A stretch of 64,000 bases of DNA from Mixophyes australis (Eukaryota > Chordata > Amphibia > Anura > Limnodynastidae). A model generated the notes under the pieces. The model ran no database searches and was not told where the DNA came from. It was given only the letters and a program-made list of their open reading frames with translations. This document shows positions 23,170 to 34,132 of this stretch, in pieces; position 1 is the first letter of the stretch; each line of letters opens with the position of its first letter. The position numbers were made by a program, and so were the translations under genes. The stretch lies in assembly GCA_036250195.1 (NCBI GenBank), contig JAVHZZ010000012.1, positions 94,051,955-94,115,954 of the forward strand. Reading direction: 5' to 3'.

Positions 23170-23706
23170 ATGGATCTCTTGCCCAAAACCAAATATAACC
23201 ACCTTCGCAACGAGTCTGTCAGCTCTATGGAGGATGCGATAAGCACAGGGCCCCCTACTCCCTCCGTGGAAATCAGGGTAGCCGAGTCTTTGCCCAACTC
23301 CTCCTCCTCCTCTTCCCTGGCCCCCATGCTACCCCTGGCTGAACTGTCCTCAGAGTCGGAGGATAGCCCGACCACACTCTGTTCTTTTTTCCCAAAAATG
23401 GCCAATCTAAAGCTGTCCAACCCTGCCAATTTACTGAGTCTTCGCAACTTCTCGGGGGCAGGAAAAGAGACGGGCAGCCCCGGGGAACAGGCGGAGAACG
23501 CTGGAAGCCCAGACTCAGGAAGGACTTTTACTGTTTTCTCCCAGGATATGAACAAACTGAGCTGTGGGAGGAAGTCCCGAGTGGAAGGAGGACAACTGGC
23601 GGGGGACGAGTGGACCCGACATGGCAGCTTCGTCAATAAGCCCACCCGTGGGTGGCTGCACCCAGATGACAAGGTGATGGGTCCTGGAGTCTCCTATCTT
23701 GTCAGG
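23170..23706 (+). CDS. SHC1: SHC1 coding exon 1: p66 CH2 domain and start of PTB
   Basis: The p66 start is ATG 23170 (MDLLPKTKYNHLRNESVSS), matching the vertebrate MDLLPxKxKYNxLRNES start. A likely acceptor, ttgctgtag|AG, lies at 23146/23147. An in-frame ATG at 23119 would add 17 residues only if the exon begins further left. CH2 is about residues 1-126; it keeps DSPTTLCSFFPKM, which includes the redox Cys, but lacks the LPSPSA stretch containing human Ser36. ATG 23548 (MNKLSCGRKSRVEGGQL) is the p52 start and ATG 23677 (MGPGVSYLVR) the p46 start. The WTRHGSFVNKPTRGWLHP block opens the phosphotyrosine-binding domain. The donor is CTTGTCAGG|gtaagg. Confidence 0.95.
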
Positions 23707-23740
23707 GTAAGGGTGCTGAGCTTACTGTACATACTGCTGT

Positions 23741-25112
23741 GTCACTACACCTCCAGCCCAGCATACTGCCGTTCCTGTACTGATCCTACACACGTCTGTG
23801 TCACTACACCTCCAGCCCAGCATACTGCTGTTCCTGTACTGATCCTACACACTGCTGTGTCACTACACCTCCAGCCCAGCATACTGCTGTTCCTGTACTG
23901 ATCCTACACACTGCTGTGTCGCTACACCTCCAGCCCAGCATACTGCTGTTCCTGTACTGACCCTACACACTACTGTGTCACTACACCTCTAGCCCAGAAT
24001 ACTGCTGTTCCTGTACTGATCCTACACACTACTGTGTCACTACACCTCCAGCCCAGCATACTGCTGTTCCTGTACTGATCCTACACACTACTGTGTCACT
24101 ACACCTCCAGCCCAGCATACTGCTGTTCCTGTACTGATCCTACACACTGCTGTGTCACTACACCTCCAGCCCAGCATACTGCTGTTCCTGTACTGATCCT
24201 ACACACTGCTGTGTCACTACACCTCCAGCCCAACATACTGCTGTTCCTGAACTGACCCTACACACTACTGTGTCACTACACCTCCAGCCCAGCATACTGC
24301 TGTTCCTGTACTGATCCTACACACTACTGTGTCACTACACCTCCAGCCCAGCATACTGCTGTTCCTGTACTGACCCTACACACTACTGTGTCACTACACC
24401 TCCAGCCCAACATACTGCTGTTCCTGTACTGATCCTACACACTGCTGTGTCACTACACCTCCAGCCCAGCATACTACTGTTCCTGTACTGATCCTACACA
24501 CTACTGTGTCACTACACCTCCAGCCCAGCATACTGCCGTTCCTGTACTGACCCTACACACTACTGTGTCACTACACCTCCAGCCCAACATACTGCTGTTC
24601 CTGTACTGACCCTACACACTACTGTGTCACTACACCTCCAGCCCAGCATACTACTGTTCCTGTACTGATCCTACACACTAATGTGTCACTACACATCCAG
24701 CCCAGCATACTACTGTTCCTGTACTGATCCTACACACTACTGTGTCACTACACCTCCAGCCCAGCATAATGCTGTTCCTGTACTGATCCTACATACTGCT
24801 GTGTCACTACACCTCCAGCCCAGCATACTACTGTTCCTGTACTGACCCTACACACTGCTGTGTCACTACACCTCCAGCCCAGCATACTGCTCTTCCTGTA
24901 CTGACCCTACACACTGCTGTGTCACTACACCTCCAGCCCAACATACTGCTGTTCCTGTACTGACCCTACACACTACTGTGTCACTACACCTCCAGCCCAG
25001 CATACTGCTCTTCCTGTACTGACCCTACACACTGCTGTGTCACTACACCTCCAGCCCAGCATACTGCTCTTCCTGTACTGACCCTACACACTACTGTGTC
25101 ACTACACCACCG
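23741..25112 (+). repeat. 59 bp minisatellite, SHC1 intron 2
   Basis: About 23 head-to-tail copies of a 59-base unit beginning gtcactacacctccagccca and containing 'gcatactgctgttcctgtac'. Copies differ by a few substitutions (gatcc/gaccc, actgct/actact). Since 59 is not a multiple of three, frames across it soon close. It occupies nearly all of the intron up to 80 bases before the next acceptor. Confidence 0.95.
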
Positions 25113-25193
25113 ACCTGTCCCTGCGTTCTCTAGTATTCCTGTCTCCCCCCGTATTAACCCTCTTAGTTACAGCGTCCTGCTCTTCTCTTGCAG

Positions 25194-25264
25194 TACATGG
25201 GCTGTGTGGAGGTTCTGCAGTCTATGCGGGCTCTGGACTTCAACACCCGGACCCAAGTCACACG
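25194..25264 (+). CDS. SHC1: SHC1 coding exon 2 (PTB domain)
   Basis: The acceptor tctcttgcag is followed by [19 protein letters not shown] and TQVTR (last codon split CG|A), then the donor ACACG|gtaaga. This is beta-strand 1 and following of the SHC PTB domain and is nearly identical to mammalian SHC1. Length is 71 bases. Confidence 0.95.
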
Positions 25265-25694
25265 GTAAGACCAGCTGGTCACATGACCCACGATCACCTG
25301 ACAGGAAGTGCACGTGCCTGATGTATATCCAGCTTCCCCTTAAGGACCAGCACTGCGTCATTCTATGTGTGTTAGATCATCTATGTAGAGGGGGAAGTGC
25401 CATAGACACATGAGGACAATGTGGTGTATGGGTCTATAACTTGCAGGCTGCTGTCCTCTATGAGACCATCTGTCTGATGGGGCCCCGGTTATAACCCAGT
25501 CTGCACTACAGCGGGAGATGCATTTAGAGCGTAAGCTTTTAGTTTCAGCTAAATTGCATTGCACAGTGTTGTAATTCTACACCCTCATCGTACCCCTGGA
25601 GTCACTATATACAGGTAGATGCTGCTACATAATGTGCATGTGGTTCTGTGATGCAGCATCGTTTATAAAGTATCCTGTCATTCTCTCCCCACAG

Positions 25695-25758
25695 AGAAGC
25701 CATCAGCCTGGTGTGTGACGCCGTACCCGGAGCAAAGGGGGCTCTGCGGAGGCGGAAG
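25695..25758 (+). CDS. SHC1: SHC1 coding exon 3 (PTB domain)
   Basis: 64 bases after a ccccacag acceptor encode EAISLVCDAVPGAKGALRRRK; the donor is CGGAAG|gtgagt. Human SHC1 reads EAISLVCEAVPGAKGATRRRK. The basic RRRK end belongs to the lipid- and phosphopeptide-binding face of the PTB domain. Confidence 0.95.
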
Positions 25759-25892
25759 GTGAGTGTCAGCGTGTAGTGAGAGCTCGCCATTGTCTGTACG
25801 TATCAGTGTGTAGAGAAGACCACGTCTTCTGTGGGAGTCTGTATCTCTCATTCCCTCCACTCCGCCTCAATGACAATTACATATAATATTAC

Positions 25893-27604
25893 AGGAAGAG
25901 ATATCACTGGGTGACAGTGACTGCTGTACAGGACTCTTGTAGAGACACAATAGGTGGATGTATTATACTAATTATCTGATAGTAATGTCTATAGTCTAGG
26001 TAGTGTGATCCAGGATAACTGAGTGTATAGAGGAAGAGATATCACCAGGTGACAGTGACTGCTGTACAGGGCTCTTGTAGAGACACAATAGGTGGTTGTA
26101 TTATACTAATTATCTGATAGTAATGTCTATAGTCTAGGTAGTGTGATCCAGGATAACTGAGTGTATAGAGGAAGAGATATCACTGGGTGACAGTGACTGC
26201 TGTACAGGACTCTTGTAGAGACACAATAGGTGGATGTATTATACTAATTATCTGATAGTAATGACTATAGTCAGGTAGTGTGATCCAGGATAACTGAGTG
26301 TATAGAGGAAGAGATATCACCTGGTGACAGTGACTGCTGTACAGGGCTCTTATAGAACACAATAGGTGGATGTATTATACTAATTATCTGATAGTAATGT
26401 CTATAGTCTAGGTAGTGTGATCCAGGATAACTGAGTGTATAGAGGCAGAGATATCACTGGGTGACAGTGACTGCTGTACAGGGCTCTTGTAGAACACAAT
26501 AGGTGGCTGTATTATACTAATTATCTGATAGTAATGTCTATAGTCTAGGTAGTGTGATCCAGGATAACTCAGTGTATAGAGGAAGAGATATCACCAGGTG
26601 ACAGTGACTGCTGTACAGGACTCTTGTAGAGACACAATAGGTGGATGTATTATACTAATTATCTGATAGTAATGACTATAGTCAGGTAGTGTGATCCAGG
26701 ATAACTGAGTGTATAGAGGAAGAGATATCACTGGGTGACAGTGACTGCTGTACAGGACTCTTGTAGAGACACAATAGGTGGCTGTATTATACTAATTATC
26801 TGATAGTAATGTCTATAGTCTAGGTAGTGTGATCCAGGATAACTGAGTGTATAGAGGAAGAGATATCACCAGGTGACAGTGACTGCTGTACAGGACTCTT
26901 GTAGAGACACAATAGGTGGCTGTATTATACTAATTATCTGATAGTAATGTCTATAGTCTAGGTAGTGTGATCCAGGATAACTGAGTGTATAGAGGAAGAG
27001 ATATCACCAGGTGACAGTGACTGCTGTACAGGACTCTTGTAGAGACACAATAGGTGGATGTATTATACTAATTATCTGATAGTAATGTCTATAGTCAGGT
27101 AGTGTGATCCAGGATAACTGAGTGTATAGAGGAAGAGATATCACCAGGTGACAGTGACTGCTGTACAGGACTCTTGTAGAGACACAATAGGTGGCTGTAT
27201 TATACTAATTATCTGATAGTAATGTCTATAGTCTAGGTAGTGTGATCCAGGATAACTGAGTGTATAGAGGAAGAGATATCACCAGGTGACAGTGACTGCT
27301 GTACAGGACTCTTGTAGAGACACAATAGGTGGATGTATTATACTAATTATCTGATAGTAATGTCTATAGTCAGGTAGTGTGATCCAGGATAACTGAGTGT
27401 ATAGAGGAAGAGATATCAGTGGGGGACAGTGACTGCTGTACAGGACTCTTGTAGAGACACAATAGGTGGATGTATTATACTAATTATCTGATAGTAATGT
27501 CTATAGTCTAGGTAGTGTGATCCAGGATAACTGAGTGTATAGAGGAAGAGATATCACCAGGTGACAGTGACTGCTGTACAGGGCTCTTGTAGAGACACAA
27601 TGCA
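25893..27604 (+). repeat. About 139 bp tandem repeat, SHC1 intron 4
   Basis: About 12 copies of a unit with 'gaagagatatcaccaggtga', 'cagtgactgctgtacaggac' and 'aattatctgatagtaatgtc', ending 'ggataactgagtgtatagag'. Copies differ by CACTGGGTG/CACCAGGTG, GGATG/GGCTG, and loss of 'gag' or 'ta', so they can be ordered into subtypes. The repeat is AT-rich, unlike its neighbours. The remaining 27605-27860 is single-copy. Confidence 0.95.
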
Positions 27605-27860
27605 GATATAACCATCACATGTAGTTTGATTGCTGAACACCGAGTGTGAAAGGGTTATTGTTTGGGAGTGAAGAGGTTAAGCAGAATCTGTCCTGGTGGA
27701 AATTGACATTAAGTGATGTGATCAATACCTGGGAATTGGGGCGTGGCCTGGGGAGGGGCCTCGGTTCCTACATCTCCCTGATGATCAGGGATAGTGGATC
27801 AGGTCGATGTTATTGATCATTTTGGAAACTTTCTGACCGTCCTGTTTTGTCTCCTCTAAG

Positions 27861-27980
27861 ACCGGCAGCCGCTCCCTGAACTCCATCCTTGGGAAGTGTA
27901 ACCTGAAGTTCGCTGGTATGCCCATCACCCTGACCGTATCCACCAGCAGCCTCAACCTCATGGCATCTGACTGCAAACAG
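27861..27980 (+). CDS. SHC1: SHC1 coding exon 4 (PTB domain)
   Basis: 120 bases after the acceptor ctcctctaag encode TGSRSLNSILGKCNLKFAG, MPITLTVSTSSLNLMASDCK and Q; the donor is AAACAG|gtgaga. MPITLTVSTSSLNLM is invariant in vertebrate SHC1 PTB domains. This exon differs from human mainly in its first residues (human PCSRPLSSILGRSNL). Confidence 0.95.
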
Positions 27981-28060
27981 GTGAGAGGGGCGGGATGTAT
28001 GCTGACCCCTCCCAGTCACGTGTGTGTATAGTAATATATTGTGTATTCTCTGTCGCACAG

Positions 28061-28114
28061 ATCATCGCAAACCACCACATGCAATCCATATCGTTCGCTT
28101 CCGGGGGAGATCCG
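28061..28114 (+). CDS. SHC1: SHC1 coding exon 5 (PTB domain)
   Basis: 54 bases encode IIANHHMQSISFASGGDP, identical to the mammalian segment as I recall it. Acceptor tgtcgcacag, donor GATCCG|gtgagg. The next intron turns to TG repeat within ten bases of the donor. Confidence 0.95.
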
Positions 28115-28120
28115 GTGAGG

Positions 28121-28375
28121 GCAGTGTGTGTATATGGTGTGTGTGTGTATATGGTGTGTGTGTGTATATGGTGTGTGTGTGTATATGGTGTGTGTGTGTA
28201 TATGGTGTGTGTGTGTATATGGTGTGTGTGTATATGGTGTGTGTGTGTGTATATGGTGTGTGTGTGTGTGTATATGGTGTGTGTGTGTGTATATGGTGTG
28301 TGTGTGTGTGTGTATATGGTGTGTGTGTATATGGTGTGTGTGTATATGGTGTGTCTGTGTGTGTGTATATGGTGT

Positions 28376-28416
<41 letters not shown>

Positions 28417-29800
28417 GTGTGTGTGTGTGTATATGGTGTGTGTGTGTGTATATGGTGTGTGTGTGTGTGTGTGTGTATATGGTGTGTGTGTGTGTGTGTA
28501 TATGGTGTGTGTGTGTGTGTGTGTGTGTGTATGGTGTGTGTGTATGGTGTGTGTGTGTGTGTATATGGTGTGTGTGTGTGTGTGTATGGTGTGTGTGTGT
28601 GTATATGGTGTGTGTGTGTGTGTGTGTGTGTGTATGGTGTGTGTGTGTGTATATGGTGTATATGGTGTGTGTGTATATGGTGTATATGGTGTGTGTGTGT
28701 GTGTGTGTGTATATATGGTGTGTGTGTATATATGGTGTGTGTGTGTGTGTGTATATGGTGTGTGTGTGTGTATATGGTGTGTGTGTGTGTGTATATGGTG
28801 TGTGTGTGTGTATATGGTGTATATGGTGTGTGTGTGTGTATATATGGTATGTGTGTGTGTATATATGGTATGTGTGTGTATATGGTGTGTGTGTGTATAT
28901 ATGGTGTATATGGTGTGTGTGTGTGTGTATATGGTGTGTGTGTATATGGTGTGTGTGTATATGGTGTGTGTGTGTGTATATGGTGTGTGTGTGTGTATAT
29001 GGTGTGTGTGTGTATATGGTGTGTGTGTGTATATGGTGTGTGTGTGTATATGGTGTGTGTGTGTATATGGTGTGTGTGTGTATATGGTGTGTGTGTGTAT
29101 ATGGTGTGTGTGTGTATATGGTGTGTGTGTGTATATGGTGTGTGTGTGTGTGTATATGGTGTGTGTGTGTGTGTATATGGTGTGTGTGTATATGGTGTGT
29201 GTGTATATGGTGTGTGTGTGTGTGTGTGTATATGGTGTGTGTGTGTGTGTGTATATGGTGTGTGTGTGTGTGTGTGTGTATATGGTGTGTGTATATGGTG
29301 TGTGTGTGTGTGTATATGGTGTGTGTGTGTGTATATGGTGTGTGTGTATATATGGTGTATATGGTGTGTGTGTGTGTGTATATGGTGTGTGTATATGGTG
29401 TGTGTATATGGTGTGTGTGTGTGTGTGTGTGTATATGGTGTGTGTGTGTGTGTATATGGTGTGTGTGTGTGTGTGTGTATATGGTGTGTGTGTGTGTATA
29501 TGGTGTGTGTGTGTATATATGGTATGTGTGTGTGTGTATGGTGTGTGTGTGTGTGTATGTATGGTGTGTGTGTGTGTATGTATGGTGTGTGTGTGTGTGT
29601 ATATGGTGTGTGTGTGTGTGTATATGGTGTGTGTGTGTGTGTGTGTATATGGTGTGTGTGTATATATGGTGTATATGGTGTGTGTGTGTGTATATGGTGT
29701 GTGTATATGGTGTGTGTGTGTGTGTGTGTGTGTGTATGTATATATGGTGTGTGTGTATGTATATGGTGTATGTATGTGTGTATATGGTGTGTGTGTGGTG
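28121..29800 (+). repeat. (TG)n / TATATGG compound microsatellite, SHC1 intron 6
   Basis: About 1.7 kb of TG runs of variable length interrupted by 'tatatgg', giving units of roughly 13-25 bases such as tatatggtgtgtgtgtg. All six frames are largely open (CVYGVC- and HTHTIYTH-type), purely because of composition. Alternating TG favours Z-DNA. A 59-base single-copy stretch separates it from the next acceptor. Confidence 0.95.
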
Positions 29801-29859
29801 TGTGCGGCATTGTACACAGAGATCAGTGTGTAATAATTCTATCATCACTGTAATTCCAG

Positions 29860-29911
29860 GACACAGCCGAATATGTTGCTTATGTTGCCAAAGATCCCGT
29901 GAATCAAAGAG
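29860..29911 (+). CDS. SHC1: SHC1 coding exon 6 (PTB domain)
   Basis: 52 bases encode DTAEYVAYVAKDPVNQR plus the first base of Ala. Acceptor gtaattccag, donor CAAAGAG|gtaaaa. The donor lacks the usual g at +5, so it may be a weaker site. Without splicing the frame stays open across the downstream 27 bp array to a stop at 30807. Confidence 0.95.
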
Positions 29912-29971
29912 GTAAAAAGCTGCCCTATGTCTGTGCAGGAAGTTCTATCCATAGCTCGTGGGCAAAGGTTA

Positions 29972-30768
29972 GGAGAGCGCGGGCCTCGGCGGGGAGGGGA
30001 GAGCGCGCACCGCAGGGAGAGGGAGAGCGCGGGCCTCGGCGGAGAGAGGGAGAGCGCGGGCCTCGGCGGAGAGAGGGAGAGCGCGGGCCTCGGCGGAGAG
30101 AGGGAGAGCGCGGGCCTCGGCGGAGAGAGGGAGAGCGCGGGCCTCGGCGGAGAGAGGGAGAGCGCGGGCCTCGGCGGAGAGAGGGAGAGCGCGGGCCTCG
30201 GCGGAGAGAGGGAGAGCGCGGGCCTCGGCGGAGAGAGGGAGAGCGCGGGCCTCGGCGGGGAGAGGGAGAGCGCGGGCCTCGGCGGGGAGAGGGAGAGCGC
30301 GGGCCTCGGCGGGGAGAGGGAGAGCGCGGGCCTCGGCGGGGAGAGGGAGAGCGCGAGCGCGCACTGCAGGGAGAGGGAGAGCGCGGGCCTCGGCGGAGAG
30401 AGGGAGAGCACGGGGAGAGCGCGAGCGCGCACCGCAGGGAGAGGGAGAGTGCGGGCCTCGGCGGGGAGAGGGAGAGCGCGCACCGCAGGGAGAGGGAGAG
30501 GGCGGGCCTCGGCGGAGAGAGGGAGAGCGCGGGCCTCGGCGGAGAGAGGGAGAGCGCGGGCCTCGGAGGAGAGAGGGAGAGCGCGGGCCTCGGCGGGGAG
30601 AGGGAGAGCGCGAGCGCGCACCGCAGGGAGAGGGAGAGCGCCGGCCTCGGCGGGGAGGGGGAGAGCGCGGGCCCCGGGCCTCGATGGGAGGGAGAGCGCG
30701 GGCCTCGGCGGGGAGAGGGAGAGCGCGCACCGCAGGGAAAGGGAGAGCGCACCGGGCCTCGGCGTGGA
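29972..30768 (+). repeat. 27 bp GC-rich minisatellite, SHC1 intron 7
   Basis: About 29 copies of gggcctcggcggagagaggg plus agagcgc, with gggg/gaga variants and interspersed 'gcgcgcaccgcagggagag' copies. Both strands are open in several frames because the unit is 9 codons long and lacks stops. The sense strand is purine-rich. It lies between exons 6 and 7 of the PTB-coding region. Confidence 0.95.
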
Positions 30769-30879
30769 GGGGGGGTATTTTGCACAGTGTTAGGTACTAA
30801 GCTTTAGCTTATCCCCACAGGATTATCCATACTGAGGATTTAGGTCCAGGTGGAGTGGTAACGTTCTTGTGTATTACAG

Positions 30880-31006
30880 CTTGCCATATCCTGGAGTGCC
30901 CCGAGGGTCTGGCGCAGGACGTGATCAGCACGATCGGACAGGCCTTTGAGCTGCGCTTCAAGCAATACCTCAAGAATCCTCCCAAATTAGTGACGCCACA
31001 TGACAG
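30880..31006 (+). CDS. SHC1: SHC1 coding exon 7 (PTB C-terminal helix)
   Basis: 127 bases encode (A)[39 protein letters not shown] and HDR. The acceptor is gtattacag and the donor GACAG|gtatgt. The [19 protein letters not shown] helix closes the PTB fold. Compared with human the only change I see is YLK for YLR. Confidence 0.95.
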
Positions 31007-31091
31007 GTATGTTCCCCACGCTGAGTGGCCCTGGGGTGTTAGGGATTTATAGGGTACGATATATGGAGGTAACGTCTTCCTACTTCTCCAG

Positions 31092-31272
31092 GATGGCCGG
31101 CTTTGATGGCTCGGCGTGGGATGAGGAGGAAGAGGAGCTCCCGGACCATGCTTATTACAATGACTTCCCAGGGAAAGAGCCGCCCATCGGAGGAGTGGTG
31201 GATATGAGATTACGGGAGGGAGCGGCTCCTTCAGTGCCCAGACAAAGCCCCAACCACATGGGGGCAACGCTG
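31092..31272 (+). CDS. SHC1: SHC1 coding exon 8 (CH1, YYND tyrosines)
   Basis: 181 bases encode MAGFDGSAWDEEEEELPDHA, YYNDFPGKEPPIGGVVDMRL and REGAAPSVPRQSPNHMGATL. Met343 is the first residue. Tyr363 and Tyr364 in HAYYNDFPG correspond to human p52 Tyr239/Tyr240, phosphorylated by receptor and Src-family kinases. Acceptor cttctccag, donor ACGCTG|gtgaga. The proline-rich spacer after GAAP is shorter than in mammals. Confidence 0.95.
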
Positions 31273-31345
31273 GTGAGAATGGGACAACATGGAAGGAGTG
31301 GGGAGGGCCCTGTACATCTGACTAACTGTCCTCTCTCCCTCACAG

Positions 31346-31412
31346 CCTGTGGGACAGATATCTGGGGCTGAGCAAGACTCGCGGAAGCTGCAGCCACAGC
31401 CCAGCGTGCAAG
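31346..31412 (+). CDS. SHC1: SHC1 coding exon 9 (CH1)
   Basis: 67 bases encode PVGQISGAEQDSRKLQPQPS and VQ plus one base of Gly. The acceptor is tccctcacag and the donor GCAAG|gtaccg. It matches the human PVGQPVGGDPEVRKQMPPPP region in position but is poorly conserved, as expected for the flexible CH1 linker. The phase joins exons 8 and 10. Confidence 0.85.
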
Positions 31413-31422
31413 GTACCGCTGA

Positions 31423-33150
31423 CCAACACAGCGTCTCCTCCCACTGACTCTCCAGCCCCTCCCACGAACGCCACCTGTCCACTGTCTCCTCCCACTGACT
31501 CTCCAGCCCCTCCTACGAATGCCACCTGTCCACGGTCTACTCCCGCTGACTCTCCAGCACCTCCCATGAACGCCACCTGTTCACGGTCTACTCCCGCTGA
31601 CTCTCCAGCACCTCCCATGAACGCCACCTGTCCACGGTCTACTCCCACTGACTCTCCAGCCCCTCCCACGAACACCACTTGTCCACGGTCTCCTCCCACT
31701 GACTCTCCAGCCCCTCCTACGAATGCCACCTGTCCACGGTCTCCTCCCACTGACTCCAGCCCCTCCCATGAACGCCACCTGTCCCCGGTCTACTCCCACT
31801 GACTCTCCAGCACCTCCCATGAACGCCACCTGTCCACGGTCTACTTCCGCTGACTCTCCAGCACCTCCCATGAACGCCACCTGTCCACGGTCTACTCCCG
31901 CTGACTCTCCAGCACCTCCCATGAACGCCACCTGTCCACGGTCTACTCCCACTGACTCTCCAGCCCCTCCCACGAACACCACTTGTCCACTGTCTCCTCC
32001 CACTGACTCTCCAGCCCCTCCTACGAATGCCACCTGTCCACGGTCTCCTCCCACTGACTCCAGCCTCTCCTACGAATGCCACCTGTCCATGGTCTACTCC
32101 CACTGACTCTCCAGCACCTCCTACGAATGCCACCTGTCCACTGTCTCCTCCCACTGACTCCAGCCCCTCCTATGAATGCCACCTGTCCACGGTCTACTCC
32201 CGCTGACTCTCCAGCACCTCCCATGAACGCCACCTGTCCACGGTCTACTCCCACTGACTCTCCAGCACCTCCCATGAACGCCACCTGTCCACGGTCTACT
32301 CCCACGAACGCCACCTGTCCACTGTCTCCTTTCACTGACTCTCCAGCACCTCCCATGAACGCCACCTGTCCACGGTCTACTCCCACTGACTCTCCAGCAC
32401 CTCCCATGAACGCCACCTGTCCACTGTCTCCTCCCACTGACTCTCCAGCCCCTCCTACGAATGCCACCTGTCCACGGTCTCCTCCCACTGACTCCAGCCT
32501 CTCCTACGAATGCCACCTGTCCACGGTCTACTCCCGCTGACTCTCCAGCACCTCCCATGAACGCCACCTGTCCACGGTCTTCTCCCACTGACTCTCCAGC
32601 ACCTCCCATGAACGCCACCTGTCCACGGTCTACTCCCACTGACTCTCCAGCACCTCCCATGAACGCCACCTGTCCATGGTCTACTCCCACTGACTCTCCA
32701 GCACCTCCCATGAACGCCACTTGTCCACTGTCTCCTCCCACTGACTCTCCAGCACCTCCTACGAATGCCACCTGTCCACTGTCTCCTCCCACTGACTCTC
32801 CAGCACCTCCTACGAATGCCACCTGTCCACTGTCTCCTCCCACTGACTCTCCAGCTTCTCCCACGAACGCCACCTGTCCACTGTGTCTCCGCCCCTCCTA
32901 AGAACGTCACCTGTCCACTGTCTCCTCCCACTGACTCTCCAGCACCTCCCACGAATGCCACCTGTCCACTGTGTCTCCAGCCCCTCCCAAGAACGCCACC
33001 TGTCCACTGTCGCCTCCCACTGACTCTTCAGCCCCTCCCACGAACACCACCTGTCCACTGTCTCCTCCCACTGTCTCTCCAGCCCCTCCCAGGAACGTCT
33101 CCTCCCACTGACTCTCCAGCCCCTCCCACGAACGCCACCTGTGTTTTCTT
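31423..33150 (+). repeat. 51 bp minisatellite, SHC1 intron 10
   Basis: About 34 copies of a 51-base unit: ctccagcacctcccatgaac, gccacctgtccacggtctac and tcccactgact. Variants (cacgaacacc, tacgaatgcc, ctgtctcctc) recur in blocks. The unit equals 17 codons, so both strands carry open frames (NATCPRSTPTDSPAPPM on plus, GQVAFMGGAGESVGVDR on minus). These are phantom: reading through the exon 9 donor meets a stop at about 31445. Confidence 0.95.
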
Positions 33151-33163
33151 CTTATCCCGTCAG

Positions 33164-33313
33164 GTAAGGACAGATTCCCAGTGCCCTGTGCTAAGCCCGT
33201 GAACCGGCCAGACTTGTTTGATGATCCCTCCTACGTCAATGTCCAGAACCTGGAGAAGTCCCGTCAGCCTCCGCGCGGGGCCACAAATGGCCAGAGAGAC
33301 ATCTTTGACATGA
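33164..33313 (+). CDS. SHC1: SHC1 coding exon 10 (CH1, YVNV GRB2 site)
   Basis: 150 bases encode GKDRFPVPCAKPVNRPDLF, DDPSYVNVQNLEKSRQPPR and GATNGQRDIFDM. Tyr448 in DDPSYVNVQN is the equivalent of human p52 Tyr317, the main GRB2 SH2 docking site (pYxNx). The acceptor tatcccgtcag directly follows the last copy of the 51 bp array. Donor ACATGA|gtgagt. Confidence 0.95.
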
Positions 33314-33899
33314 GTGAGTCTCTTGCATGACTGTGTTGGACGAAGACCAGGGTAGACTTATGGCAGGGAAACGGTTAATGGGTCAGCCCTACTTGAGCCC
33401 AGGATTTATTGTCTGCATGGACTTAATTGATGGCCATTGCTCCCTTCACAATGGGCTGGAAACGCCTGGCCGTGTGTCCCCAGGGAGTTATTACTAGGAA
33501 GAGTCCGCTGGGAGGGAGTCGGCTGATTGGACGACTTCCAAGAGACCATTTAAACCTTTCTGGCATAGACTAGAATTATCCCAGACTGTAAACTCATCCG
33601 TATACCAGAAATATCAGAATTAGGTGACTGAAAAGAGCGTCTAGTCTCGGTAACAAGATATAGCCGGTGGGTGACTGTCGGGGACATAGTTCTTGGGTCG
33701 GACCTTGCTGGCACCAGAATGCTAATGACAGTGGTATGGATAACGGGCCAGTACTTGCTGGACCTAATGACGGTAGCATGTTTAGTTGGCCAGTCCCACC
33801 TCTGAGCAGGGAGGAGTAACGAGTGATCCTTACCCGGGTAGCCTATGTAATGGTTTGGTCCTTGCTGAACTTTCCATGTCTGATGTCTCTCTGGTCTAG
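33314..33899. other. SHC1 intron 11, no recognised feature
   Basis: 586 bases of single-copy intron, the only SHC1 intron over 500 bases without a tandem array. Long minus-strand open frames overlap it and exon 11 but have no recognisable protein content. Confidence 0.5.
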
Positions 33900-34132
33900 A
33901 GCCGTTTGAGGACGCTCTGCCTTCAGGCCAGTCCACTGTGAGTATGGAAGAGCAGTTGAAGCGGGAGCCATGGTACCACGGAAAGATGACCAGGAAGGAG
34001 GCGGAGAGACAGCTGAGAGTGAATGGAGACTTCTTGGTGAGGGAGAGTACCACCACCCCGGGCCAGTATGTCCTGACCGGCCTCCAGAACGGACAGCCCA
34101 AGCACCTGCTGCTGGTGGACCCTGAGGGGGTG
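33900..34132 (+). CDS. SHC1: SHC1 coding exon 11 (SH2 domain)
   Basis: 233 bases encode [20 protein letters not shown], then the SH2 domain from [19 protein letters not shown] through [20 protein letters not shown] to [11 protein letters not shown]. Arg522 in FLVRES is the phosphotyrosine-binding arginine. Acceptor ctctggtctag, donor GGGGTG|gtgagt. Human has WFHGKLSRREAEALL; the frog domain has conservative changes only. Confidence 0.95.

Noticed and set aside
28016..29848. Overlapping frames of about 600 codons on both strands (HTHTIYTH, CVCVYGVC)
   Set aside because: The TG/TATATGG microsatellite has almost no stop codons in any frame. The tract lies inside an SHC1 intron with good splice sites on both sides.
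31340..33202. 51-base-unit frames (NATCPRSTPTDSPAPPM and the reverse) as a mucin-like or secreted repeat protein
   Set aside because: The unit is 17 codons, so both strands are open. The exon 9 frame meets a stop about 30 bases after the donor, and flanking exons join perfectly by splicing.
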